DNA from: Cryptomeria japonica | Taxonomy: Eukaryota; Streptophyta; Pinopsida; Cupressales; Cupressaceae | Assembly: GCF_030272615.1 (NCBI RefSeq) | Contig: NC_081413.1 | Coordinates: 445,400,038-445,462,037 of the forward strand | Length of the DNA: 62,000 bases | Direction: 5' to 3' | Shown: piece by piece, positions 43,259-55,709 of the stretch | How positions within the stretch are numbered: the first letter of the stretch is position 1 | Layout: every line of letters begins with the position of its first letter | The notes under the pieces: generated by a model | Database searches by the model: none | What the model was told of the DNA's origin: nothing | What the model saw: the letters and a program-made list of their open reading frames with translations, nothing else | Position numbers and translations under genes: made by a program

Positions 43259-44371
43259 ATGGCATCTACATGTAGGGTTGAAACTCCATTGGTAGTTGAA
43301 ATTACTGAGAGAGCAAGGCCAATATATAAGTGACATCTATTCAAATATGTAGAAAATGATCTGGAAGGTTCTCTTTCCTCTATGTTCTATGGCATATTGC
43401 ATAATGAAGATATTAGGGCATACATTCACTATAACATTGAGGAGCTTGGAAATGCGAACATGCTATCAATATACACCAAGCATATGATGGATGGAATGGG
43501 AAATATGGAGCCTAAATACAAATCATTACAAGACATGGGTTTTATCCATTTTGTTCATTTTGCGGTGTTCAATGAACTCTAATGGGTCAGATACACCTTG
43601 AGCTGAATCCACAGTGAGTTTTTATGCCTGGATCGACATCACAAGCTCATGAAGCAATCCATTCAAGCTATAACCTATTTGAATGTATCCAATGAGATCC
43701 CAAGTCTGAGGAAAGTTTAGAACACAACTGTGAAAGAGGCTATCAAATCCTAGCATAACAACTGGTCAATGACAATCAGTGATATCATAGAGCATGATGT
43801 GATATTTTCTTCGATGGTAATGGGATATAAAGTGTACCAATCTAGTAGACAGAACTCAGTATCTGATAATGCTATATTTGTAGCTTATCAGATGTTGAAG
43901 GAAGATAAAAGATATGATCTATGTGGAGTGCTTCTCGGTGAGCTAATGAGAAAACTAAAGAAAATAAAGAAAGATAAGAAACATTTTTTTAAATTCAGTT
44001 CTTTGATTGTTTTCTTAGAGCTTTACTTTCTTAATGAAATCCCCAGTATTGGAAAAGTTCAATGGGCTTATGATAAACCAGTGGTAGTCCAAATCAAGGA
44101 AGGTTTGTAGGGATTAGGTGATACTATAGCACAAAAATATACTTTATGGGGTTACTTTAAATTATTTCAAGCAATGATCTAAAGCAGAGAAAGGATTCCA
44201 AAAGATATTATTGAAAAATATAAGAAAACAATTTGCTTCATGGTAGACAAGGATCAATGTCATATGGAGGCACTTGAACCTAGGACTGTTTGGATCATGC
44301 CCATGGGGTATGACATGGATGCAAATACACTTGATGCATAGGATCAACACCTGTTGATTCAATTGGTGGAT
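43259..44371 (+). pseudogene. Element B ORF2, N-terminal part
   Basis: It starts MASTCRVETPLVVEITERAR with A at -3 and G at +4, matching D's ORF2 start. The same succession follows: YIHYNIEELGNANMLSIYT, a FW/HKL segment, DVIFSSMVMGYKVYQSSRQNS, LLGELMRKLKKIKKDKKHFF and LNEIPSIGKVQW. In the position of D's TGLP motif it reads AITYLNVSNEIPS, so the motif itself is not kept. Several stops and a shift occur (about 43582, 43720, 44108). G2 interrupts at 44377; the frame resumes at 52174. Left TSD of G2: gagaa, 44372-44376. Confidence 0.75.
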
Positions 44372-44376
44372 GAGAA

Positions 44377-45992
44377 TGATTAGGAGAAAACAAACTAGAA
44401 GAATAACCTTGCACCAACCAACCTCTAAGGCTCACAAACTCAACCAAAATACCTAATTCCAAAGATCCTTACACAACACCAAGTCAAGCAATGGTTCAAT
44501 GACACCAAACAACACCTTGGAACACCTAAAATCTCTACTATGTCCACTTACAAACAATTAACAATTCTCAAGTTCTTGTGTGACTACCCACACCCTTGCA
44601 TACATGTGTGGGCTACTACTAGGCTTTAGGGTTTGAATGGACCACTTGAACAATTCAATACAAAGATCCTTGGAGGGGTGATCTCACAACACCTTAACAC
44701 AAATGAAATAAGATTCATGGTTTAGATTCACTAGAACATCAATTTTGACTCACTCGCCCACAAACAAAATCGGTTGCTATTAGGCCTCCATTTGAAGGAA
44801 TCGGGAGATAAATTTTGACACCCTAAGGATATAAGGAAACAAATTATATTTTATGATACCCTTTTGGGAGTTCTCAACAATATCTTAGTTTTCAATAGCA
44901 GACAAACTTGCAAATATCCCAAACAATACTGCACTAACAAACCTAATAGGGCTATTAGACCTATTTGACTGAACGCCTTTAACAAACTGGTTTGGTTCTC
45001 CTAATGGGTGACCATCATTGACCATGAAATATTATGTAGACCTCCAAATTATTCTTCTACCATATTCAAACCCTTTTCTAGTTCTCTACCACTCAATTCT
45101 CATGCATTGCACTCATCAAACTGATCTGTCACATAGAGATGCCATACCTAGGGTTAGTTCTCCATCCTCTTCGCCCTGTTGTATCCTCTTAATGGATTTT
45201 TGAACTGACATATGATATAGTGTCCTATAATATCCTATAATGGTAGAGTGATCAGTTAAGGATTGATAGGCCAAAACCCATTATTTTAATCAAACCCTAC
45301 GGGTTTTAGGCTACCCATTAGAGATTTGTTTGTAGAATGGGGCAGCGATCACTTCAAGAGTTCACATTGAAATTAAAAAAAGGTAAAATGATCTAGCTAG
45401 AGGAACTATGCCATGAATATTCTTTCCAATCCACCTTCAGTATGCAATCAACATAAATTAGACGATTTTCTGAGTTTCCAATAGTTCTTGATGCTTCAAT
45501 TTCCTTTCCCAATAAACTAACTTACATCCTTTAGTGTTTGGGGCCTTTAAAGGTATCTCCCAAATGACCACAACCTCCTCCAACTATTTTTCAAACTGAA
45601 GTGACTGTTGGAGAATCACAACTTACAAAAAAGTGCAAAATTGTCATGACAACAAATTGACAATATGACAACTTTTGCATAATTCAACCAACTTAGACTC
45701 TAGACTAGCATAGTCCCCCAAAATGATTACATTTGATTCTAAAACATAAAAAATGACTCAAATAGACTTGTGGTCACTGATCTCTCAATTTAGACCATTG
45801 TGACCCTTATTGACTCAATTTGCTCTACCAGACCCTAGATGACAATTTGACCCAAACATGGACAAACTTGTCACACTCCTAGGACATTGAAATACAAAAA
45901 GGACCTATCGGGTCTTATTACATTCCTTCTAGGGTAATATAAAATCATCTTTTTCTTGGTTCATGTCTTCATAGGTAGGTTCTCCTGCACCA
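44377..45992 (-). repeat. G2 3' LTR
   Basis: This 1616-bp repeat begins TGGTGCAGGAG on the minus strand and ends CTCCTAATCA. Confidence 0.9.
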
Positions 45993-46003
45993 TACTCCCC
46001 GGG
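45993..46003 (-). promoter_or_regulatory. G2 polypurine tract
   Basis: The minus-strand sequence CCCGGGGAGTA adjoins the 3' LTR. Confidence 0.7.
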
Positions 46004-46017
46004 TGAAATTTGTCTCA

Positions 46018-46761
46018 AATCCTCTTACAAACCAACTGCTACAAATCACCACCCTACTTTTTGATATCTTCCTCTAGCATCTCGGTGGCTTCTAAGTCAT
46101 TAAGGCCTTGCCATTTAACTAAGTTCTTAGAATAGGTCTTTTTCCTTGTTTTCTTGGCTTCCTTGCTATCCAAAATGCACTCCATCTTAGGTGGCTCATT
46201 AGGTGGTAAGTTCTTTATCCATTCTTCACTTTTCTGAACAGATTCACCTGCACATTCTTCTGTAGTAGGAATCCTATACAATTTTAGATCAAACACATTA
46301 AATATAGGTGAAATAGCAATATCATTAGGGAGTTCAATTTTGTAAGCATTAGAACCATATTTATCCAAAATTTTACAAGGTCCAATCCTTCTCATCATAA
46401 ACTTGATATGGATTCCCTTGGGCAACCTGTCCTTGCTAAGATGAACCATGACCATATCACCCACTTGGTACTACACATCTCTCCTTCTTTGATCCACTCT
46501 TTCTTTAACCTTTTTATTGTTCTATTGTAAGGTATCTCTAACATGTTGGTGCACCTCTTTCATAGCCTTTGCAAATCCATCAGCATGTCCACTCCTCTTG
46601 TCCAACCATTGGACATCTCTCAATTCAAAAACTCCTCTTGGATGACTACCATAAACAATCTCAAAAGGACTCAGACCTATACTTCTCTTTGCTGAATCAT
46701 TATAGGCATACTCTGCCTGAAGTATCACCACATCCCAACTACTACCATGATCCTTTGTCAA
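46018..46761 (-). pseudogene. G2 integrase C-terminus with chromodomain
   Basis: The two open parts (46761-46522 and 46464-46054) give the end of the core (WDVVILQAEYAYNDSAKRS), GDMVMVHLSKDRLPKG, MRRIGPCKILDKYGSNAYK and the chromodomain (MECILDSKEAKKTRKKTY to EATEMLEEDIKK). The conserved Trp of the chromodomain cage region is Glu here (EATEML against EATWLL in G1). It ends shortly before the polypurine tract. Confidence 0.88.
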
Positions 46762-47528
46762 ACACTTAAGAAGATTTTTCCCAATGACCTATTCACAACC
46801 TCTGTTTGGCCATCAGTCTGAGGGTGATATGCTAAGCTAAAAGACAAATTTGTACCCAACCTTTTCCACAAGTGTCTTCAAAAATGCCCTACAAACTTGT
46901 TGTCCTAGTCAGATACAATACTCAAAGGCAGCCTATGGATTCTAACAATCTCTCTGAAAAACAATCTTGCAATATAGCTAGCATCATTTGTGGTTTTACA
47001 AGGAATAAAGTGAGCCATCTTATTGAACCTATCTACCACAACAAACACACTATCATGAACTATCTTTGTCTTGGGTAATCCCATCACAAAGTCCATACTC
47101 AAACTTTCCCATGGTCTACTTGGTATAGGAAAAGGTTGGTATAGACCTACATTGTTTGAAATCCCCTTTGCTCTTTGACACACAATACAAATCTCCACAA
47201 ACTTTTTGATATCAGTCTGCATCTTTGGCCAAAATTAAAATCTCCTAACTAGGTCCAAAGTCTTTTTTATCCCAAAGTGACCTCCTAAACCACCACTATG
47301 TTTCTCCTTTACTACACTATTCCTCATTGAACACCTAGGGATACATAACTGACACCCCTTGAACAAAAGATCATCCTCCAAGGTGTAGTCAGAAACACCC
47401 ATACTCTGAAACTGCACTTCTTTCATTGTCAATACCTTCCTACTTAGAGCATCTACAACCTTATTGGCTATCCCTTTCTTGTGCTTGATGATGAAGGTGT
47501 ATGCTTCAAGACTTTCAACCCATTTCAT
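46762..47528 (-). pseudogene. G2 RNase H end and integrase core
   Basis: The RNase H end (KGIANKVVDALSRKV, 47528-47440) is followed by HSGGLGGHFGIKKTLDL with the second zinc-binding His kept, a stop, CIVCQRAKGI, the core SMDFVMGLPKTK and FVVVDRFNKMAHFIP (47222-46905). A TAG disrupts the second catalytic block (SIVSD then stop). TDGQTEVVNRSLG is readable at about 46820-46780. Confidence 0.87.
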
Positions 47529-48823
47529 ATACCTATGACTGAGCTTCTCTTGTCTATTCCAAAACTAAGAGCATGACTGTTAGTATACACTATAAACTCC
47601 TTAGGAAGCAAGTAATGCCTCCACTTTTTCAAAGCTTGTACCATGGCATAAAACTCTAAATAATATTAGGAATACTTCCTCTTTTATTTATTTAGTTTTT
47701 CACTAAAAAAGGCCACCAGTCTCCCCTCTTGGCTCAATAATTCTCCTATAGCCAATCCACTTGCATCAGATTCAATGGTGAAGACCTTACTGAAATTAGG
47801 CAATACTAGGACTGGGTACTTGGCAATTTTCTGTTTTAAACACTCAAAAATCTTATCTGCTTCTTTGGTCCATACAAACTTCACCTTACCACCACCCTTG
47901 ATGGTTTCTAAAAGAGGTGCACAAATATCATTGTAATTTCTAATCAATTTCCTATAAAATGTTGCCAAACCATGAAAACTTATTACCTCTTCAGTTGTCT
48001 TAGGTGTAGGCCAATTCAAAATATCCTCTACCTTGGAAGAATCCATCTTCAAGTCACCCTTAGAGATGACAAAGCCTAAGTACACCAACTCATGCTTCAT
48101 GATGTCACACTTTTATAAATTTATCATCAACTTCCACTCCTGCAACTGCTACAAGACTACCTCCAAGTGTTTCAAGTGCTCCTCCTTGCTCTTACTAAAC
48201 ACCAATATGTCATCAAGGTAGGCTACCACAAATTTTGCTATAAACTCCTACAACACTTCATTAATTAGTCTCATAAAGGTTCTAGGGGCATTTGAAAGAC
48301 TAAAAGCCATCACAAGCCACTCATACAACCCTTCATTGGTTTTAAATGCAGTCTTCCATTCATTCCCCTCTCTTATCCTTATCTGATGCTACCCACTTTT
48401 GACGTCAATCTTGGAGAAATAGGTAGCTCCCCCTAAATAATCCATTAGGTCCTTGATCCTTGGAATAGGAAGCCTATATCTAATGGTTATTCTATTGATA
48501 TCCATAGAATCCTTCTTTGGGGCTAAAACAGTAGGTACTGCACATGGGCTAAGACTCTTTCTCACCAACCCTTTATCTATGAGTTCTTGAATTTTCCTAG
48601 CTATCTCTTCATTCTATTGTGGGGTCATTTTATATGCTACCTTATTATGAAGTACTGCTCTAGGTATGAGGTCAATTTGATGACTAATATATCTGATAGG
48701 GGGCAGGGAGTCTAATATGTCTTTTGCAACCACTCCTTTGTACCTCTCTAGCAGCTCCCTGACCTCCTTAGGTCCTACGCCACTCACACCCTTCTTCCTT
48801 TCTTCCTTGCACTTCACAATCAA
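47529..48823 (-). pseudogene. G2 reverse transcriptase and RNase H
   Basis: The open segments 48823-48614 and 48100-47684 enclose a damaged RT core with [30 protein letters not shown] and catalytic VVAYLDDILVFSKSKEEH at about 48235-48185. Near 48500 the block equivalent to [12 protein letters not shown] in G1 is missing, with KKDSMDINRI left in its place, so RT has an internal deletion of about eight codons. RNase H reads FTIESDASGLAIGELLSQEG, where Cys before Asp in G1 is Ser. Confidence 0.9.
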
Positions 48824-49397
48824 AGAAAAACCTACTCCACCTTCCTCCTTTAGTGTATCAAGGAATTATTTTTCCCCTACCATCATCACACTAGATCCTA
48901 CATGTTGTGGATCCTCTTCTACTACTGATTGTATCCTAAAAGTCACACCATCCTTTTGGAAAGAGTAAGCATTCTTTTCTCCATCATGATGAGCCTTTCT
49001 GTCAAACTGCCATGTTCTATCAAGCAAAAGATGGCAAGCATCCATTGGAAGGATGTCACACAAAATTTTATCCTTATAGCCCCTCAATACTGAACTCTAC
49101 TCATGCTTGTTAAATCATGAGTATGTGTTTCCCTTTGTTCAACCAATTGACCTTATATGGAAAACTATGGGATATCCTTTCCAAGTTCAACTTGTTTATT
49201 GCTTCCAAAGATACAATATTATCAATAGACCCTGAATCTATGACAACTTTACAAACCTTACCTTGAATCTTGTAGTTGACTCTAAAGAAAACCACTCTTT
49301 GGGGTGGTTGAGTTTTCGCTGGTTCCTTGAGCAGTGTCCTCTTGATCATGAGGTTCGGTCCCATCTCTGATGTCATATTCACTTCAAGAGATGTCAC
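48824..49397 (-). pseudogene. G2 protease
   Basis: GKVCKVVIDSGSIDNIVSLE holds the aspartic protease D-S-G intact (about 49262-49203), followed after a stop by KDKILCDILPMDACHLLLDR. Compare D-L-G in G1. Confidence 0.85.
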
Positions 49398-50486
49398 ACT
49401 CCTTGCATCTTATTGAGTCAAAGTGGTTCTCCTCTCACCACCATGAGAAGTTGAGGCCTTTTCTAGACAATTGTAGGTCAGGTTCCCCATCTGATTGCTG
49501 TTATAGCATCTCATATTGGAGAACTTGGATCCTCTCCCTGATCCATTTGTCCTACCACTTCCATTAGGTCTTCTCCCATGGTAGCGTCCTATGATACTTG
49601 AGTCCCCAACTTGCTCTCCTTGGCTAGACTCACCACTAGACCTTTGGTTAGGACTTCTTACTCCAAAATTGCCTCTACCTCTGAAACTTCTCTCTCCTTT
49701 ACCTCTATTACCCTTCTCACTTCTTCTTTTTAGTTTCTCTTCTGCCCTTAGGGCCAATTGAAAACACTTTTTCACTATCTCCAGTGCCAAGATTTTGATC
49801 TCATCTTGGATGTTCATCCTTAGGTGGTTCAAGTAGCTGGCCACTTTCTGTGACTCCTCTTATTGTCTCTTTGATCAGAGACCAAGTTTATGAAACTCCT
49901 CCATATATGCATTCACATCAAGGTCTCTTTGTTTGAGGTTCTGTAGTTTTTTGTACATCTGCACTTCATAGTCAATGGGCATGAATTGTGCCTTGACTTT
50001 AGCCTTCATCCTTTCCCAAGAGGTTATCATACGCTTTCCCTCCTTAATTCTCTCCCCTTATACATAGTTCCACCATGTAAGAGAAGATCCCTTCAACCTT
50101 GATTTTTCCAACTTAACTCTCTTATCTTCAGGGATTTCTTAGTACTCAAAATGATTGGTCAATTCCTCAATCCAGTCTATCACCTCTTCCGCTTCCATAC
50201 TTCCACTATATATAGGCAACCCATCAATGGTGTCACTATTGATTGACCTCAAGGCATCTACAAATTCCATCTGATCTGCAGGTATCTCCTCTACCCACTT
50301 AGAGGATTCTCCATCTTCTTTATCCCTTTCTTCATTAGTGTCACTTGCATCTTCCTTATCCTTAGTACTTTTCAATTCTTCAAGCTTGGACTTAAGCATC
50401 TCTTCAATCAACTTCTTCACTACATCTTGTGACATACTCTTAGGAGGAATTTTGTCAGCCCCTATTTCAATCTCTTCCTCTAACAT
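49398..50486 (-). pseudogene. G2 gag
   Basis: It starts MLEEEIEIGADKIPPKSMS at 50486. The acidic N-terminus and DGLPIYSGSMEAEEVIDWIE are followed by a TAA where G1 has Lys, then the gag core (SSLTWWNYV, MITSWERMKAKVKAQFMPID, DLDVNAYMEEFHKL) and a basic Ser/Gly-rich stretch. The knuckle CYNSNQMGNLTYNC has lost its second Cys and its His. It retains the Trp and Gln codons that became TAG in G1. Confidence 0.88.
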
Positions 50487-50525
50487 ACACTAAGACCACA
50501 CCACCCAAGTGATGCTCAAAATCCT

Positions 50526-50537
50526 GCTCTAATACCA
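50526..50537 (-). promoter_or_regulatory. G2 primer binding site
   Basis: TGGTATTAGAGC on the minus strand differs from the iMet site at one base and lies three bases from the 5' LTR. Confidence 0.85.
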
Positions 50538-50540
50538 ATA

Positions 50541-52168
50541 TGATGAGGAGGCAAAAGACCGTAAGGATAACCTTGAACCAACCAACCTCTAAGGCTCACA
50601 AACTCAACCAAAATCCCTAATTCCAAAGATCCTTAGATAACACCAAGTCAAGCAATGGCTCAATGACACCAAAAAACACCTTGGAAGACCCAAAGGCTCC
50701 ACTATGTCCACTTACAAACAACTAACACTTCTCAAGTTCTGGTCTGACTACCTACAACCTTGCATACATGAGTGGAATACGACTAGGCTTTAGGGTTTGA
50801 ATGGCCCACTTGACCAATGCAATACAAAAATCCTTGGAGGGGTTCCCTCACAACACATTAACACAAATGAAATAGGATTTCATGGTTTAGATCCACCGGA
50901 ACATCAATTTTGACTCACTTGCCCACAAACAAAACCGGTTGCTATTAGGCCTCCATTTGAAGGAATCATGTGATAACTTTTGACACCCTGAGGATCTAGA
51001 CAAACAAATTATATTTTCTGATACCCTTTTGAGAGTTCTCAACAATACCTCAGTGTCTGGTACTGGACCAACTTGCAGATATCCCAACCAATACTGCACT
51101 AATAGACCTAATATGGCTATTAGACCTATTTGACTGAACGCCTTCCAAAAATTGGTTTGGTTCTCCTAATGGGTGACCATCACTGACCATGAAATATTAT
51201 GTAAACCTCCAAACTATTCTTCTACCACATTCAAACCCCTTTCCAGTGCTCTACCACTCAATTCTCATGCACTGCACTCATCAAACCGGTTTGTCACATA
51301 GAGATGCCAGACCTAGGGTTAGTTATCCATCCTCTTCGCTTTGTTGTATCCTCTTAATGTATTTTGGAACTCACATATGATATGTTGGCCTATCATCTCC
51401 TATAACGACAGTGTGTTTAGTTAAGGTTTGATAGGCCAAAACCTATTATTGCAGTCAAACCCTAGGGGTTTGAGGGTTTGAGGCGGTCTGGTAGAGATTT
51501 GTTTGTAGAATGGGGCAGAAATCACTTCAAGAATTAACAATGAAAGAAAAAAAAAAGGTAAAGTGATCTATTTATATGAACTATGCCATGAGCATTCTTG
51601 CCAATCCACCTTTAGTAAGCAATCAATAGAAATTAGATAGTTTTTGGAGTTTCCAATAGTTCTTGATGCTTCAATTTCCTTTCCCAATCAACCAACTTAC
51701 ATCCTTCGATGTTTGGGGACTTTAAAGGTATCTCCCAAATGACCACAACCTCCTCCAACTTTTTTTCAAACTGAACTGACCGTTGGAGAATCACAACTTA
51801 CAAAAAAGTGCAAAATTGTCATGACAACAATTTGACAATATGACAATATTTGCTTAATTCAACCAACTTAGACTCCATACTATCACAGTCCCCCAAAATG
51901 ATTACATTTGATTCTAAAACATAAAAAATGACTCAAATAGACTTGTGGTCACTTTATCCATTAATTTAGACCATTGTGACCCTTATTGACTCAATTTCCT
52001 CTACCAGACCCTAGATGACAATTTGATCCAAACATGAACAAACTCGTCACACTCCTAGGATATTGAACTACAAAAAGGACCCATAGGGTCTTATTACATT
52101 CCTTCTAGGATAATATAAAATCATCTTGTTCTTGGTTCATGTCTTCATAGGTAGGTGCTCCTACACTA
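50541..52168 (-). repeat. G2 5' LTR
   Basis: This 1628-bp repeat begins TAGTGTAGGAGC on the minus strand; the TSD match fixes the start at TA rather than TG. Confidence 0.9.
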
Positions 52169-52173
52169 GAGAA

Positions 52174-54347
52174 GGAAGAGAGGTTTGATACATATAAAGA
52201 GAAGGATCTTGACTTGCATAAGAAATTTATTGAACCGAAAAGGAAGAGGAAAGTCAGAAAGGAAGCTGAGGAGCTTACTGAACAAATAGGGATATCAAAA
52301 TAACTTTTTCAAAGGGCAAGGGGGCAAAATATATTGAAGGAGGAAGACATAGTAAATTATAAGAAATCTAAATCGGTCTCCACTCCTTCAAAGAAATCAA
52401 AGCCAAGGTAGTCCCTATTTGTACCTACCTCCAGTGTTTAGAAGCCTATCCCTCCACCCAAGCCCCAAGCTAAGTCGACCATTGGAGAAAAGAAAAGGAA
52501 GAAGGAGAAGCCACAAAGATAGTATGTTGCAGCCATTACTGAGGATGTTGAAATTGAATCCGATGAGATGGTAAAAGAGGTAAAGAAGACAACCACTTAT
52601 GCAAGAGTAATAAGGAAGCCTCAATTCTGTGGAGCCCAACTAACAAAGAAACCAAGAGATGAAGTTGAGTCATCAAATAGAGCTAGAGCGAGCAAGAAGT
52701 GCCCCCAATAACTTTGAAAGAAATAATTGATGAATTACTCAAGAATGGTAACTTGAAAAATGTGCCTATATACTATGAAAATTATGATGATAAAGATCAA
52801 AGAGCTATAGAGGAACCTATTGTTTAGTATATGGATGTTTATAGTAAGGCATTAATATAACTATCATCCATGATACCCAAAAGCATGCATAAAATTTTGG
52901 ATGCAAGGAGGCATACAATACGTTTAGAGGATGAAAGGATAAAGGAGTATGTATTAGTGAACTTATCCTTTGTCATTTCTAAAACTGAATTTGTTAGATT
53001 GTTAAAGATTGTAAATGAGAGATCCTAAAGCAAGAAGAGAGTCAATAAACTTATTCTCGATAAAATAGATGAGGTGACCAAAGAGCTAGAAGTAATTCTA
53101 AGACATTTTTTGATAGATCAAAGAATTGATATGAATCCAGCACATGATGACACTAAACCAAGAGAGAAATCATAGGATACATCTATTTTGAAAGTGCATC
53201 TAGTCGCTCCTGATAAGAAGAAAGATCAAAAATTTGATAAGGTCATTCTAGATGGGTAATCAAATGAAAAGATCACAACTATAGTTAATAATCTTGATAA
53301 TGTTGATGTTGATAACTCCGGTGAAGCTGTATAGGATCCTCCAGTGATAGAAGTTGTTTTAGACAAGGTAGTTGAGGAGATAGATGTTGGTGAGAAGGGT
53401 GAAAAGGAAGCAAGTGTAGAGGTAGCAGGAAAGGAGAAAGGAGAGGAGAAGGAAGATCAGGCTTTAGTGACAATGGCAAGAGACACTATTGTTGACAAAG
53501 GAAAACAAATTGTTACTGACTTAGATGATTTTGGTCAAGGACCTATTGATCTGAGTTCCTTATCTCTGATTCAAGCATTAAAGCTAGCAACTCTTGCACA
53601 AGCTAAAACTAGTGAGGACCTACTCAAGTCCCATATTGCAGATATAGAGTTGATAACTTTCAGAACAAAGGTATTTGATAAAAATTTCCATCTTTTAAAC
53701 CGGACTCATATGATAACACCTCCGGTAACCTTAAAAGTATGTTGAATGTTGTAGATTCTCATTTTGAGTCCTTGGAGAAGGCAACAAATACTAGATTTTT
53801 AGATCAGTTTAATGCTATGAGATTGAAAATATTTTTGAAGATGATTGAGAATGATAGGGTCAGTTTAATAACTGTGATGAAGGGTATTGAAGATGCATTA
53901 GACGAAGGTTGTCAAATATACAAGTCATGTCTAATTTTGCCAAAGTTTACTATAGACATTAACAAGAAAATAAAAGAATATGAATGTCATCTTGCTAGCA
54001 TATCTCAATCATATGCACCCCAATTAGTCCTAGCTAGAAGTTTTGAATCGCAAGTTTTGTGAATAGTGGATAAGATTAAGTGTCTAAACTAGAAGAACGA
54101 CATAATTTTGGGTAGAGTAGGAGAAGTGAGGAGTCTTATCACTCCTTAGATAGATTCTTTGATGAGTAGTATGCAAGATGCTAAGGATGCTCTAAATAAG
54201 AGTGTTCTGACAGACAAAAGTGGAGTAGAGATGCATGCCTATATTTTTAGTGGGATGGTCAACATTTTGGAAAGTTTAAAGAAGGCATGTGATAACCACT
54301 TGTTGAGTTTAAAGACAATTTTTGCAGATATTTTCAAAATTTTGTGA
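52174..54347 (+). pseudogene. Element B ORF2, C-terminal part
   Basis: It continues after G2 with a basic hinge (FIEPKRKRKVRKEAEEL, SKKSKPR, KSTIGEKKRKKEKPQR). A helical segment follows (LKEIIDELLKNGNLKNVPIY to HTIRLEDERIKEYVLVNLS, about 52725-52980) that aligns with D's ITEEGKLKKINKLYDSL to KKIKVEKLLVVYP. Next come an acidic low-complexity stretch (53344-53520) and coiled coils (53739-54062 and 54159-54347). ORF2 is about 1,090 codons in total, like D's. Stops are frequent and there are at least two frame changes. Confidence 0.75.
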
Positions 54348-54550
54348 GAAACTATACATATCTTTGTATATAGATTTTGGTAGATTCCTATCTTTGGCAT
54401 TGATGTCAAAGGGGGAGAGAGAAGAGTGAAAACTGGTACAAATTCTCATGGGGGATTTGTAGAGATTTGGGAGAGTTTGAAATTTTGAAATTGTGAAGTT
54501 TTGCAGTCTTGAGTGTACAGTTCATTTTTCACAGTGTTGCCATCAATGCC

Positions 54551-54562
54551 AAAGGGGGATAT
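54551..54562 (+). promoter_or_regulatory. Element B polypurine tract
   Basis: AAAGGGGGATAT adjoins the 3' LTR, in the phrase caatgccaaaggggg shared with A, C and D. Confidence 0.85.
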
Positions 54563-55709
54563 TGTTGGCAAGAGACACTCTTAAGGTGAAGATTGATGCA
54601 TGAGAGATGCTTAGGAGTTGTCACTAATGGCAACCCAGTTCAGAAATCACATCTTATGTACATATATTCGATTTACTAGAAGTCATATTGTTTATAAGGC
54701 ATAAGTTTGCAATGTGAAACACAGTAACCATTAGAACATGTGTACAATTTGCATATCTTGATTTTTATTGTGTAATTTTGGTTGTGCTGATTAAGGCATA
54801 TGATTCGAGGTTCGAGGTAGATTATTATGTGATTCTGATATCCGGTGTTGATTCATGAGAAAGATTAAACGTGTGGTATCTGGTAATTCGTAAGAACAGA
54901 GTTATTTTGGTAATGTGTTTTGCAGAATCTTAGGGTTGATTACGATGATTGGTTTCATGTTCGAGGTGATTGGGTTGACATGTAAGAATCTATTTATCTT
55001 TTTGTTTAGGTCCACATATGGATTTGTCGATGGATTGAGCCGACTTATGGTTACAAGTTTTATGTTGCATGTTATGCAGTTTTTGGAAGCCGACATGGTA
55101 AATAATTGATTATATTAATTTAGATATATTAGACCAATTAATGTGAGCATTTTGATTTATGAGAAGAGTCTAAGAATTCTTTATGAGAAAATATGTGAAG
55201 GTTGGTGAATGTGATTGAATATTTTGGTTCTTCGGTGTGTGATAGTGTAGGAAAACAAAGAAGATAAGCAAATCAGTTGCAAAAGATAATTTGTGCCAAA
55301 CTGGAATTTATTTTTGGCATATGTAGATGCTATACTTTAGTTCATTCATTATTGTAATCAATTGTTATCACCTATAAGGTAGTGAGCCTTCCTCCAAGTT
55401 GTACCCCTTTTGTATTTGAGTAGTGAGCTCTAGGCGGTGTGCCTGAATGTAAGTGCATTACCCTTATGTAATATTATCATACTTTTGGCCATAATATAAT
55501 AATATTGTGGGTTCAAATCCCATCGTGCTTTATCCCTTTCTAGGTTTCCATGTAAAAATATTGGTGTTATGGTTGTGTGGTTGTTTTCTTTATGTTTATG
55601 GACTTTTCTTTCATTCTTATGCATCCAGTGGTTTAGGAATTGTCTTAATAAGTTTGTTAATTGAAAAACACTGATTCACCCCCCCTCTCAGTGTTCATTG
55701 ATTCCAACA
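54563..55709 (+). repeat. Element B 3' LTR
   Basis: This 1147-bp repeat runs TGTTGGCAAGAGACAC to GATTCCAACA, followed by the right TSD taata (55710-55714). The part from about 54885 on is included in the tandem duplication. Confidence 0.92.

Larger units (their letters stand above)
44377..52168 (-). mobile_element. G2: Ty3/gypsy chromovirus inserted in B's ORF2
   Basis: Minus-strand element of 7792 bp with no element nested inside it. The LTRs are 1628 bp (50541-52168, 5' end) and 1616 bp (44377-45992). TSD gagaa is exact (44372-44376 and 52169-52173). Gag, protease, RT, RNase H, integrase and chromodomain are all readable, and it is a sister copy of G1. It is damaged by stops, frameshifts and a deletion in RT. 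Confidence 0.93.
4664..55709 (+). mobile_element. Element B: large nonautonomous LTR retrotransposon (interrupted)
   Basis: Element B is an LTR element of about 7.4 kb, now spread over 51 kb because A sits in its 5' LTR and G2 in its second ORF. The LTRs are 1157 bp (4664-4676 plus 40489-41632) and 1147 bp (54563-55709), TGTTGGC...CCAACA, with TSD taata. A degraded iMet primer site follows the 5' LTR, and a GGGGG polypurine tract precedes the 3' LTR. Inside are a coiled-coil gag with four zinc knuckles (41701-42762) and one long second ORF (43259-54347, split by G2). There is no protease, integrase, RT or RNase H. The plan matches element D, although the two have different LTR sequences. Confidence 0.88.

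Noticed and set aside
53285-53479. Minus-strand Leu/Pro/His-rich frame
   Set aside because: It is the complement of the acidic low-complexity part of B's ORF2.
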